From: a bacterium
GTDB lineage: Bacteria > UBP13 > UBA5359
Direction: 5' to 3'
Assembly: GCA_028699365.1 (NCBI GenBank)
Contig: JAQVUQ010000081.1
Location: 1 to 9,453, forward strand
DNA: 9,453 nucleotides
In this document: piece after piece, positions 1 to 6,849 of the stretch
Layout of the letters: each line of letters starts with the position of its first letter
Position numbering within the stretch: position 1 is the first letter of the stretch
Position numbers and translations under genes: made by a program
The notes under the pieces: model-generated
Databases searched by the model: none
What the model saw: only the letters and a program-made list of their open reading frames with translations
Told to the model about the DNA's origin: nothing

Positions 1-617
1 TTCTTATAACCGGTATCCGTCAAGTGCCTGGTAACCGTATAACCTCCCTGATAATCATCCGGGATGACATAATCAATGCTGTCGTCAACTTTACGGGAAG
101 GTAATCTGGAAACCAGAACAAACGGCACTTCTTTCTGCAGAAGGAGCCTGACTCCGGGTGACAGTTCGCCTTGCATATAGCTGGGTGAGATCAGAAAGCC
201 GTCCACCTCGGACAGCAATCCTCTGATGTATGATTCCTCCTTGAGTATATCTCCCTCGCTGTTGCACAGGACTATGTAAAAGCCGTTTCTCTTGGCGTAA
301 TTCTCAATGCCGCGAACGATTTTAGAGTAGTAAGGGTTGTCGGAATGGTAGACGAGCACGCCGATCCTGTTCTTGCGCCGGGCCTTGGCCGGGGCAACGA
401 AACTGCCCATGCCCTGCCGGCGGCAGATCAGCTCATCATTAATAAGTTCGTTCAAGGCTTTAATGACTGTATGCCGGCTCACATTGAACTGCTGGGCCAG
501 TTCGTTCTCCGAAGGTATCTTTTCACCTTCGGCATACCGGCCTTCCAGTATGCTTTGAGCCAGGATATCCTTTATCTGTTTATATTTCGGCTCGATTGCC
601 AGAAGTTTTTCTTTCAC
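1..617 (-). CDS. AraR-like transcriptional repressor (GntR winged helix + LacI/PBP1 sensor), 3' end outside window
   Basis: Partial gene: about 205 N-terminal codons are present and the C-terminus runs off the left edge. Residues ~10-75 are a GntR winged helix (KYKQIKDIL, then KIPSENELAQQFNVSRHTVIKAL, and a wing ending RQGMGSFVA). Residue ~84 onward starts a periplasmic-binding-like sensor (RIGVLVYHSDNPYYSKIVRGIE, later DGFLISPS and FVLVSRLPSRKVDD). This GntR-DNA-binding plus LacI-type-sensor fusion is the architecture of Bacillus AraR, so it is probably a sugar-responsive repressor; the effector is unknown. The start is GTG at 617, preceded by GAGGG four bases upstream. An in-frame TAA lies just upstream and no ATG precedes the domain. 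The gene has its own promoter and operator-like repeats, so it is likely autoregulated. It lies downstream of the oxidoreductase operon on the same strand and may or may not control it. Confidence 0.9.
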   Translation of the reverse strand, partial: MKEKLLAIEPKYKQIKDILAQSILEGRYAEGEKIPSENELAQQFNVSRHTVIKALNELINDELICRRQGMGSFVAPAKARRKNRIGVLVYHSDNPYYSKIVRGIENYAKRNGFYIVLCNSEGDILKEESYIRGLLSEVDGFLISPSYMQGELSPGVRLLLQKEVPFVLVSRLPSRKVDDSIDYVIPDDYQGGYTVTRHLTDTGYK

Positions 618-647
618 TTCACCCTCGCTAATCAGCTTGTATCTGGA

Positions 648-677
648 TTAGCCGTACCTCACCGTACTTAGCCGTAC
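648..677 (-). promoter_or_regulatory. Three tandem 10-bp operator-like repeats (GTACGG core)
   Basis: Read on the minus strand the 30 bp are GTACGGCTAA, GTACGGTGAG and GTACGGCTAA with no gap. The GTACGG core recurs exactly every 10 bp, so all copies sit on one face of the helix. The block covers roughly +5 to +35 of the transcript predicted from the 689-717 promoter and ends about 30 bp before the GTG start. GTAC-containing half-sites are known for AraR operators, so autorepression by the adjacent regulator is the simplest reading. The repeats are seen directly; the assignment to this regulator is inferred. Confidence 0.7.
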
Positions 678-688
678 AAGTTAATTAT

Positions 689-717
689 ATATTAACGCTT
701 CTAAACTCTTATGTCAA
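689..717 (-). promoter_or_regulatory. Sigma-A type promoter of the GntR/AraR-like regulator
   Basis: On the minus strand, TTGACA (717-712) is separated by exactly 17 bp from TAATAT (694-689). The -35 is a perfect match and the -10 matches 4 of 6 TATAAT positions within an AT-rich run. The expected transcription start is near 682, about 65 bp ahead of the GTG start at 617. The three 10-bp repeats begin just downstream. Confidence 0.8.
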
Positions 718-730
718 CATGCAAGGCGTA

Positions 731-856
731 TTATTTACTGCGTTTGCTTATCCAGTTCAGGTATCCGGGAAGATGATCGCATTCTTGAAGCAATACAGTC
801 TCAACTGTCCGGTCAAAGGGAAATAATTCGTAGAATTCAGGCGTCTGGTAACAGGC
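731..856 (-). other. Possible remnant of a coding tail between operon and regulator
   Basis: After the stop of the last operon gene, one minus-strand frame stays open from an in-frame TAA (859-857) to TAA at 733-731. It gives about 41 residues of protein-like composition, including FYELFPFDRTVETVLL and CDHLPGYLNWISKR. It has no usable start codon and no ribosome binding site, so it is not a small gene as it stands. It could be the C-terminal tail of a further operon gene lost by deletion. I do not recognise the family. The plus strand of the same stretch is also open, which weakens the case. A 5-bp inverted repeat with a 4-base loop (795-808) lies inside it, without a T-run. Confidence 0.25.
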
Positions 857-860
857 TTAA

Positions 861-1754
861 TCAGGAGCAAACAGCCACCGCCGCACCGTCACGGGCCATA
901 GATTCATTGGCTGCCTCCATAAATGCCATAACCTCCAGAGAATCCTCCGGCGCCACAGGAGAAACACCTGTAACAAAGAATTCTTTGATCTTCTTCAGCA
1001 ACTCCTGGTAAATTAAATCGATATCGACCTGAACGACTTCCGTCATCAGCTCACGCCAGACGGTGAAGCCGTAGCCGTGATGCCCTCCGGCCACCGCTCC
1101 GGCAATACCGGTTCTGCCGTCCTGCCAGATTCCCGTGGCAACCGGGCCGTATGGGCCCGTAATGCATCTTACCTCGCGGCAGCCGGTCCCCATCAACTGA
1201 TACAAAGGCTCTACGGCATGAATAGCGTAATATATCCAACCCGGCATGGTGGGTCTCTCCATGTACGGAGAATAGACCATAGCGGATATGACGGCACCGC
1301 CTGCGTCGTTCTCAGACACCGCCTGTATCTCCCGGGAAAATCTCAGCGAAGAGGCGGTGAAGAGGGGGCACTCGTGTTTACGGCACAGTGCTACCAGCTC
1401 TGCGGCCCTGGCCGTGCTCGCTTCCAACGGTTTATCCACAAAAAGAGGCTTTCCCTTGTCGGCAAACAACTCTGCCAATTCATAATGCTTCGAGCCGTCA
1501 TCATGCAGGATGAGGATGCCGTCTACCTGATCGGCCAGTTCGGATGGATTATCCACGATACGCACGCCGTGACCGGCAATGGATTCGACGTTCTCAGCCA
1601 ATTGCCGCTCCGTAATCATCACCGACGGCACCGGCATAGCAACCGTGACCTTCATACCGGGCACCGGGCAAGCAGAGCCGTTTAGTTGCTCGATAAATAC
1701 CGGACCGTGCCCGTCCAGACCGACGACACCCAGCCTCAGTTCTCCTGCGCTCAT
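861..1754 (-). CDS. Gfo/Idh/MocA-family oxidoreductase, atypical short subfamily
   Basis: A 297-residue NAD(P)-dependent oxidoreductase, shorter than the usual 330-390. The N-terminal Rossmann part carries GVVGLDGHG (residues 9-17), in place of the usual GxGxxG. This resembles Gfo/Idh members with a GLDTSH signature. The EKP motif of the family is VDKP here (106-109, putative catalytic K108). WIYYAIHAVEPLYQLMG (173-189) supplies the candidate catalytic His179. The tail EDSLEVMAFMEAANES is the normal family ending, so the protein is complete. Its ATG overlaps the stop of the upstream gene as ATGA, with AGAGG eight bases before it, indicating translational coupling. It is the last gene of the operon. 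It probably acts in the cytoplasm on a sugar or sugar derivative; the substrate is unknown. The altered glycine motif could also mean a non-catalytic partner of the preceding Gfo/Idh protein. Confidence 0.88.
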   Translation of the reverse strand: MSAGELRLGVVGLDGHGPVFIEQLNGSACPVPGMKVTVAMPVPSVMITERQLAENVESIAGHGVRIVDNPSELADQVDGILILHDDGSKHYELAELFADKGKPLFVDKPLEASTARAAELVALCRKHECPLFTASSLRFSREIQAVSENDAGGAVISAMVYSPYMERPTMPGWIYYAIHAVEPLYQLMGTGCREVRCITGPYGPVATGIWQDGRTGIAGAVAGGHHGYGFTVWRELMTEVVQVDIDLIYQELLKKIKEFFVTGVSPVAPEDSLEVMAFMEAANESMARDGAAVAVCS

Positions 1755-2776
1755 CTCTCAAGCCTCTCTTCCAGCTTCTTAACAATATCTTCCGGGACCA
1801 TGGCCGACAAGTCAACGACATGGCCGGTATAAGCCGACAAAAACGCCCCCATTATAGCCTCAAACCCCTGCAAGGCAGTATCAAGGTTGTTCAGATGTAC
1901 CGCATCACCGTCAAGCCAGGCGGCCATGGCCCGGGTAAACTCCCGCTGTCCGGGCACATCGCTCTCCGCCCATGATGTCGGCTTCACCACCGGAACGGCT
2001 GTGCCTTCGGCATGGTATCCCCAATCGCTGTTCTGCCGCCACCAGGCACGACCTCTGCTGCCCCAGAAATCGAATTCCAGATGCTGCCAGAAATCATCTT
2101 CGCCTATGGTGCCGACGGCCCCGGCCGCATCCTCGCAGTAGGCGGTAATGCCGCCCGGGAAGATATACCTGATCAGCATATCGGCCGGCGCCGGGTGGCC
2201 ATAATCATGGCCGTTCATGCCGCTGGCCGTCGCCCAGACGCCGGCAGGAGAGATGTCGCCCAGGAAGAAGAGGAGCAGATCTACCATGTGCGGCCCCATG
2301 GAGAGAATATTGCCCTTGGTGACGGCACGCACCCACTGGATATCGCCGATCAGCCCTTCATCAAGCACCTGCTTCAGCAGCCGGCAGGTAGAGAAATAGC
2401 GCCGTTGCGTATTTACGGCTATCTTCAGTCCGGTTCGTTCGGCTATATACCGTATGGCTCCAGCCTGAGCGGGATCCAGGGCGATAGGTTTCTCCACAAT
2501 TATGCCTCTGACTCCGGCCTGCGCCGCCAGCAGCATGGGCTCCTCGCGTATGGCAGGCGGCGTCACAATGTGCAGGATATCCGGCCTTTCCCGGTCCAGC
2601 ATCTCCTCAAGACTCTCATAACGTGAGAGAATCCCGTATCGGGCACCACAGGCGTCCAGCCGCCCCCGATTCATATCGCACAGGGCACTGAGACGAATCT
2701 CGTCAACGCCTTCGTAGGCCTGCATATGTATCTCCGCCCGCGGGCCGCATCCCAGTATAGCTGATTTGTATATCAT
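1751..2776 (-). CDS. Gfo/Idh/MocA-family NAD-dependent oxidoreductase
   Basis: A 341-residue protein, normal length for the family. It has the nucleotide-binding motif ILGCGPRAEIH (7-17), then an acidic residue after the second strand (LSALCD, D34), which favours NAD over NADP. VEKPIAL (94-100) contains the catalytic-lysine EKP motif. MGPHMVDLLLFFLG (160-173) supplies the candidate catalytic His163. The C-terminal half is the beta-sheet substrate domain. ATG at 2776 is preceded by GGAGG with an 11-base gap. The upstream SDR gene ends 7 bp away, and the downstream Gfo/Idh gene starts inside this gene's stop codon. Members of this family oxidise or reduce a hydroxyl on sugars, inositols or their phosphates; the substrate here cannot be assigned. 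A tryptophan-rich stretch (FDFWGSRGRAWWRQNSDWGY) probably lines the substrate pocket. Confidence 0.92.
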   Translation of the reverse strand: MIYKSAILGCGPRAEIHMQAYEGVDEIRLSALCDMNRGRLDACGARYGILSRYESLEEMLDRERPDILHIVTPPAIREEPMLLAAQAGVRGIIVEKPIALDPAQAGAIRYIAERTGLKIAVNTQRRYFSTCRLLKQVLDEGLIGDIQWVRAVTKGNILSMGPHMVDLLLFFLGDISPAGVWATASGMNGHDYGHPAPADMLIRYIFPGGITAYCEDAAGAVGTIGEDDFWQHLEFDFWGSRGRAWWRQNSDWGYHAEGTAVPVVKPTSWAESDVPGQREFTRAMAAWLDGDAVHLNNLDTALQGFEAIMGAFLSAYTGHVVDLSAMVPEDIVKKLEERLER

Positions 2777-2783
2777 GTTGTTG

Positions 2784-3728
2784 CTAGCCTCCGTATCTCA
2801 CTGACGATCTCACTCCGCCTGAGCGACGGAATTCAACAGCCTTGTCTATCATTCTGAAAACATCGTCCTGCGGCTCGTAGCCCAGGACGGCCCGGGCTTT
2901 GCCGATATCGATGGCGAAATCGTGGTAATCGGGTAATACAGCCTTAAAAACCGGCAGGTCAAGCTTTTGAGCTATGTAGCCGGCCAGGACGTCGTAGCTG
3001 AACGGCGCCGGAGCGGCTATATTGAAGGTCTCGCCGACGGCGGCCGGATTGCCCAGGGCCAGCAGGAAGGATTGCACCACATCCGCCATACCCACCACAT
3101 GTCGCTTGTAAGGCTTACCATCGGAGTGCAGCAGCACGCCCGCTCCATCGGAATGGGGAATACCGGTTATATCCCGCCAGTTGGGAAAGCCGGAATCGGG
3201 TTCTCCGAAGGTCATGTGACAGAGCAGATCGTCCTCATCCTGGATCCAGGAGAAGCGCAGGATGGTTACCGGCAACCCGTACTGCTCGGTGTATTGCCGG
3301 CACATAGTCTCCTCCATGACCTTGGAAAAGGCATAGTAGCCCGGGTACGCCCTGAGCGGCGCGCACTCATCCAGCGGAACCGGCTGCGGATTGAAGAATA
3401 TGCCCAGGGCGGCATCGCCGCCGGCAAGGATGAACTGCTTGATGCCTGCTTCCCGGCAGCCTTCCAATAGATTGAAAGTCCCTTTGATGCTGGTATCCAG
3501 AAAGCCGGCGTCTTCCTTGCTGGTAGCCAGATGGCAAACGGCATCCATATCCAGCAACGCCTGCCGCACGGATTGAGCGTCGCTGACCGAGCCTGCTATC
3601 GTTTCTACCCCTTCACAGACAATCGGGGTTCTGAACTGCAACGCCCTGACGTGATGGCCGGCCCCGACCAGGGCCGGAAGCAGATTGCGTCCCAGCTTGC
3701 CGCCGGCACCGGTAACTAATACATTCAT
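2784..3728 (-). CDS. NAD-dependent epimerase/dehydratase-fold protein (extended SDR)
   Basis: A 314-residue extended short-chain dehydrogenase. It opens with VTGAGGKLG (5-13, TGxxGxxG dinucleotide site), followed by an AVCHLAT strand (64-69) typical of the fold. The catalytic pair Tyr132/Lys136 is in YYAFSK. The C-terminal half has NIAAPAPFSYDVLAGYI, typical of sugar-nucleotide epimerase relatives. The segment that usually holds the catalytic Ser/Thr reads LAGGDAALG (101-109), so Gly stands where GalE-type enzymes have Ser. The substrate may be a sugar, a keto-sugar or a sugar acid rather than a nucleotide sugar. The MDR gene ends 4 bp upstream and the next Gfo/Idh gene starts 7 bp downstream. 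The ATG at 3728 has only a weak ribosome site (GGTGATGAG), suggesting coupling to the gene before it. Confidence 0.9.
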   Translation of the reverse strand: MNVLVTGAGGKLGRNLLPALVGAGHHVRALQFRTPIVCEGVETIAGSVSDAQSVRQALLDMDAVCHLATSKEDAGFLDTSIKGTFNLLEGCREAGIKQFILAGGDAALGIFFNPQPVPLDECAPLRAYPGYYAFSKVMEETMCRQYTEQYGLPVTILRFSWIQDEDDLLCHMTFGEPDSGFPNWRDITGIPHSDGAGVLLHSDGKPYKRHVVGMADVVQSFLLALGNPAAVGETFNIAAPAPFSYDVLAGYIAQKLDLPVFKAVLPDYHDFAIDIGKARAVLGYEPQDDVFRMIDKAVEFRRSGGVRSSVRYGG

Positions 3729-3732
3729 CTCA

Positions 3733-4659
3733 TCACCACTTCAACAGAATCTTGACGGCTTCTTTTTTGTAGACTTTCTCTACCGCCTTGTCGTAATCCT
3801 CAAACGACATTATGCCGCCGGTAAAGCTGCCGGGATCTATTCTGCCCTCCTCCAGCAACTGCACCACCGCTCTCAGGTTATCGATGGTCTGTACCTTGGA
3901 GTTCTTGATGACCATCTCCTTCTGGAACCAGCGGGACTGGTCAACCTCGAATTTCTCGTTGGTGAAGCCGAAGATGACGACTTCATGCCTGGTTATCTCA
4001 AAGGAGTTGAGGATGGAACGGGGCACGCCGGTGGCGTCTATAACCAGATCCGCCCCTTCCTCGATCAGGCTGTCCAGTTCGTTAATGGGATTAACCACCC
4101 TTTTCAGGCCCAACTGCCTGGCGGCCTCGGCCCGCTCTTCAGACACCTCAATGCCGATAATTTCCCGCGGCGGATTGAGGGACATCAGTTGCAACAGGGC
4201 CAGCCCGGCCGGACCAAGGCCGGCAATGGCTACCTTCTTGCCGCTCAGATCGCCGGCGATCTCCAGGCAGTGATGCGTGCAGCCGAAGATTTCCAGCACG
4301 GCCGCCGCTTCCGGCGCGGCCGTCTTTACGGGCACCACGCTCCAGGCCTGCCTGCGGACATACTCCGTATAGAGCATCGGCCCGCCTTCAAGCATCATGA
4401 CTACCCTGTCTCCCACCTGAAGATCGTTGATCTTACTTCCCACTTCCGTTATAATGCCTACGCCCTCATGCCCGTAGACACCGGGATCACATGGGTATTT
4501 GATCAGGTCGCCGTACATACCGTAGAAGATTTTGTAATCGTTCTGGTTGCAGATGGCTGCATACTCCAGCTTGATTATGACCTCATCGGCTGCAGGCACG
4601 GGCTGCTCCATCTCGATGATCCTGAATTTATACGGTTCGACGATCTGTAATGCTTTCAT
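3733..4659 (-). CDS. Zinc-type medium-chain alcohol/polyol dehydrogenase (MDR), lacking the structural zinc lobe
   Basis: A 308-residue MDR protein, about 30-40 residues shorter than sorbitol or threonine dehydrogenases. The likely catalytic zinc ligands are present: Cys37 (AAICNQND), His64-Glu65 (YGHEGVG) and Glu123 (LEIFGCTHH). The Rossmann motif is AGLGPAG (146-152), with an acidic residue after the next strand (IGIEVSEERA) that favours NAD. The segment after GDRV runs straight into LEGGPMLYTEYV, with none of the four cysteines of the structural-zinc lobe, which explains the short length. ATG at 4659 is preceded by AAGGGG eight bases upstream. The gene lies 15 bp after the first Gfo/Idh gene and 4 bp before the SDR gene. 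It would oxidise a secondary hydroxyl of a polyol or sugar, or reduce the matching ketone, in the cytoplasm. The substrate is unknown. Confidence 0.9.
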   Translation of the reverse strand: MKALQIVEPYKFRIIEMEQPVPAADEVIIKLEYAAICNQNDYKIFYGMYGDLIKYPCDPGVYGHEGVGIITEVGSKINDLQVGDRVVMMLEGGPMLYTEYVRRQAWSVVPVKTAAPEAAAVLEIFGCTHHCLEIAGDLSGKKVAIAGLGPAGLALLQLMSLNPPREIIGIEVSEERAEAARQLGLKRVVNPINELDSLIEEGADLVIDATGVPRSILNSFEITRHEVVIFGFTNEKFEVDQSRWFQKEMVIKNSKVQTIDNLRAVVQLLEEGRIDPGSFTGGIMSFEDYDKAVEKVYKKEAVKILLKW

Positions 4660-4674
4660 TGCTATACCCCTTCT

Positions 4675-5682
4675 TCAACTTTCTCGGACATTCACAACTT
4701 CACCGCTACGGGCAGCCTTCTCTGCCGCTTCTACAGCAGCCACAGCCGCTCTGGATTCTTCCGGCGTAATTATGGCCGGCTTCTCGCCGCGAAGTATGCA
4801 ATCAAGGAAGTACGATAACTCCTCTTTCAAGGCTCCCGCCCTCCCGACCTGTGTTCGCGGCCAGTAAACGGTCTCCGGGTAGGTCCACCCCTCTTCCGTA
4901 TTTATGGAGAGCGCCTGGCCGGGGCTGTTGATGTAAATGGCCCCTTTTTCACCGATTATCTCCATACGGGCATCGAGTTCAAAGGGAGTTCCCTTGGGCA
5001 GGCACCAGTTGTTCTCCGTAACGCCTATAGCTCCGTTTTCGAACCGGTACATGGCCCAGCCGATATCCGGATTGGCCAGACCTCTTACATCCACCGTGGC
5101 GGCGGATACCGCTTTCACCCGGGAGCCGGTGTACCAGAGCATGATATCTATATCATGCACGCCGTCGCCCGTAATCGGAGATATGTCAGCCAGAACCCCT
5201 GCACTTACCGCCGCGGGAATGTTCCTTCTGGCATAGATGGAGAGTATCTTGCCGATCCTGCCCTCTCCGATGCTGCGCCTGGCTACGGCATAGGCGGGAT
5301 CGAAACGGCAGATATGTCCCACCATAAATGATTTTTCAGTTGTCTTGAGCGCTTCGATGATACGGTCGCACTCTGCCGTCGCCAGAGCCATCGGTTTTTC
5401 CAGAAAGATATGCTTTCCGGCCTTTATGGCCGCCAGGGTTGGCAGCAGATGGTCCCTGGCATGAGTGACTATGCTGACGGCCTCTATCTCATTATCGGCC
5501 AAAAGATCGTTATAATCGGTATATACGGTCGGCACTCCGTATTTTTGCGACATCTCCTGCAAACGCTGTTCGCGTCGCGTACAGACAGCCGCTACCTCTA
5601 CATGAGGCAGAGAGGAGAGCACTTCCACATGCTTCTCGCCAAAAAAACCCAGCCCTATAACACCACATTTGATCCTTCTCAT
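4675..5682 (-). CDS. Gfo/Idh/MocA-family oxidoreductase, inositol-dehydrogenase-like
   Basis: A 335-residue protein with all classic family marks. IGLGFFGEKH (9-18) is the nucleotide motif. LEKPMAL (94-100) gives the putative catalytic Lys96. GDGVHDIDIMLWY (172-184) has the Asp-x-x-His arrangement of inositol and glucose-fructose dehydrogenase relatives (His176). The residues after the second strand are CTRREQR (34-40), basic rather than acidic, which may favour NADP. ATG at 5682 is preceded by AGGAG at a 7-base spacing, 18 bp after the LacI gene's stop. It is the first enzyme of the operon. Its opposite cofactor preference to the 1751-2776 protein (inferred from single residues) would suit a paired oxidation and reduction. 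The substrate cannot be named; inositol is only one possibility, because the motifs are shared across the family. Confidence 0.93.
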   Translation of the reverse strand: MRRIKCGVIGLGFFGEKHVEVLSSLPHVEVAAVCTRREQRLQEMSQKYGVPTVYTDYNDLLADNEIEAVSIVTHARDHLLPTLAAIKAGKHIFLEKPMALATAECDRIIEALKTTEKSFMVGHICRFDPAYAVARRSIGEGRIGKILSIYARRNIPAAVSAGVLADISPITGDGVHDIDIMLWYTGSRVKAVSAATVDVRGLANPDIGWAMYRFENGAIGVTENNWCLPKGTPFELDARMEIIGEKGAIYINSPGQALSINTEEGWTYPETVYWPRTQVGRAGALKEELSYFLDCILRGEKPAIITPEESRAAVAAVEAAEKAARSGEVVNVRES

Positions 5683-5700
5683 AATCCACTCCTGTCCATG

Positions 5701-6744
5701 TCAGGCATCCTGACCGTAGTTGCCGGGTATTATCTCCGCCGGCAGCATTCTCTGCAAGAGCCGGTTCGACTGCTTGTTCAGACTTGATACCAGATACTCG
5801 CCGACGGCCTGTACCATGCCGGCGATATCCTGGCGAATAAGCGAAAACGGTTGCCGGATTACCCGAAGCGAGGCGTAATCGGCCGGATAAGCCATCTCGG
5901 CTATAAACGGATCAAAGCCGATGACATGAAAATCGTCAGGGATCTGCAAGCCCTTTTCTCTTGCCGCATCCAGCAGCCCCATAAGCAAACGATTGGATTC
6001 CAGAAAGATACCGGTGTCTTTCAGATTGCCGCCGAGTATACGCCTGCATGTGGCCCCGGCGCTCTCCCTGTCGGTTTCAGTAAGAAATATCTGCTCGGTA
6101 GTGAAACCGATGCTCCTGCGTGCCGCCTCTTCTCTCACGCCTGTCAATCTGTCATCGATGGGCTGATTACGTACCCGGTTACCAAGGTAAATAATCCGGG
6201 CAACGCCCTGGTCTGCCAGTATGCCGACGCCCGCTCCGGCCCCTTGCTTGTTATCCGTGACGATAAAATTCAAACCTTCCCCGGCAAAATATCTGTCTAT
6301 CAGGACAAACGTCTTTCTGCTCTCCTGTATCTCTTTGAAATAGTCTATGTTATCCCGGCCGGCTGCAGGAGCTACGACAAGCCCGTCAACAGAGCGGCTC
6401 AACAGAGTCTCTATATGTTCACGCTCATTGACCGGATCATCTTCACTGTTACAGATAAGCGTTTGATAACCGTATGAGGACAGCTTTATTTCCAGGGATC
6501 GCAACAGTTCCGGATAAAAAAGCGTACTCATATCCGGGATCACTATGCCGATGGACTTCGTCTTCTGATTCCTGAGCCCGCGGGCAATCATGTTAGGTGA
6601 ATAGCCCAGCCTTTGAGCCGTCTCTATAATTTTCTCCCGTTTCTCTTGTCCTATACGTATAGGCAGACCGTTCAGCACTTTACTGACAGCGGTCTGCGAT
6701 ACATTCACTTCCTCGGCAATATCCTTAAGGCATACTCTTTTCAC
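5701..6744 (-). CDS. LacI-family transcriptional repressor of the operon
   Basis: With the start chosen here the protein has 347 residues, a normal LacI-family length. The N-terminus KRVCLKDIAEEVNVSQTAVSKVLNG is the LacI helix-turn-helix, followed by the hinge region (GLRNQKTKSIGIVIPDMSTLFYP). The rest is a periplasmic-binding-type sensor with DGLVVAPA, VLIDRYF and FHVIGFDPF segments. The chosen start is GTG at 6744: AGGGG lies eight bases upstream, and the product begins MKRV-x-x-KDIA as is usual for the family. In-frame ATG (6750) and TTG (6747, 6762) codons are alternatives, but the first two are too close to AGGGG and the last lies upstream of it. It is the first gene of the minus-strand operon, directly behind the divergent promoter region, so it probably represses both itself and the enzymes until a pathway sugar binds. 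Confidence 0.93.
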   Translation of the reverse strand: MKRVCLKDIAEEVNVSQTAVSKVLNGLPIRIGQEKREKIIETAQRLGYSPNMIARGLRNQKTKSIGIVIPDMSTLFYPELLRSLEIKLSSYGYQTLICNSEDDPVNEREHIETLLSRSVDGLVVAPAAGRDNIDYFKEIQESRKTFVLIDRYFAGEGLNFIVTDNKQGAGAGVGILADQGVARIIYLGNRVRNQPIDDRLTGVREEAARRSIGFTTEQIFLTETDRESAGATCRRILGGNLKDTGIFLESNRLLMGLLDAAREKGLQIPDDFHVIGFDPFIAEMAYPADYASLRVIRQPFSLIRQDIAGMVQAVGEYLVSSLNKQSNRLLQRMLPAEIIPGNYGQDA

Positions 6745-6752
6745 CAACATAA

Positions 6753-6757
6753 CCCCT
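6753..6757 (-). promoter_or_regulatory. Ribosome binding site fixing the LacI start
   Basis: AGGGG on the minus strand lies eight bases before GTG 6744, five before TTG 6747 and only two before ATG 6750. Spacing therefore favours GTG, which also gives the canonical LacI N-terminus. Confidence 0.6.
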
Positions 6758-6770
6758 ATCAAAGCCTTGG

Positions 6771-6787
6771 TTTAACGTTTGATCAAA
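6771..6787. promoter_or_regulatory. Candidate LacI-family operator at the operon start site
   Basis: TTTAACGTTTGA (6771-6782) is a CG-centred near-palindrome of the LacI/GalR operator type, with a full AACGTT core. It overlaps a second perfect palindrome, TTTGATCAAA (6778-6787). The block directly abuts the minus-strand -10 box (6787-6792) and covers the predicted start near 6780. A repressor bound here would block operon transcription. The adjacent LacI protein is the obvious candidate binder; this is an inference. Confidence 0.65.
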
Positions 6788-6815
6788 ATATATCATGCAG
6801 ATGCTGCCGTGTCAA
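6787..6815 (-). promoter_or_regulatory. Promoter of the LacI-oxidoreductase operon
   Basis: On the minus strand, TTGACA (6815-6810) is followed after exactly 17 bp by TATATT (6792-6787), a perfect -35 and a 5-of-6 -10. The predicted start near 6780 gives a leader of about 36 bases to the GTG at 6744. Confidence 0.85.
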
Positions 6816-6826
6816 CACAGTTGACA
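6810..6826. repeat. 17-bp inverted repeat formed by two divergent -35 boxes
   Basis: TGTCAA CACAG TTGACA: the -35 hexamers of the two divergent promoters are perfect inverted repeats 5 bp apart. It may simply be back-to-back consensus boxes, or it may also serve as a regulator site that controls both directions. Confidence 0.8.
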
Positions 6827-6849
6827 ACGATATGCTCGCAGGTTAGCAT
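6821..6849 (+). promoter_or_regulatory. Promoter of the GH123-like/DUF4091 gene
   Basis: TTGACA (6821-6826), a 17-bp spacer, then TAGCAT (6844-6849): perfect -35, 4-of-6 -10. Its predicted start near 6856 gives a leader of about 50 bases. The weaker -10 suggests lower basal output than the opposing promoter, or need for an activator. Confidence 0.65.

Noticed and set aside
795-808. ACAGT-ctca-ACTGT inverted repeat as a terminator of the operon
   Set aside because: The stem is only 5 bp, AT-containing, and no T-run follows on either strand. No convincing Rho-independent terminator was seen after the operon.
1077-1685. Plus-strand open frame (202 codons) opposite the short Gfo/Idh gene
   Set aside because: Composition is arginine- and histidine-rich shadow sequence; the minus-strand frame has the family motifs.
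3685-4650. Long plus-strand open frame (321 codons) opposite the MDR gene
   Set aside because: It mirrors the MDR gene, which has zinc ligands, a Rossmann motif and a ribosome site; the plus frame shows no family motif.
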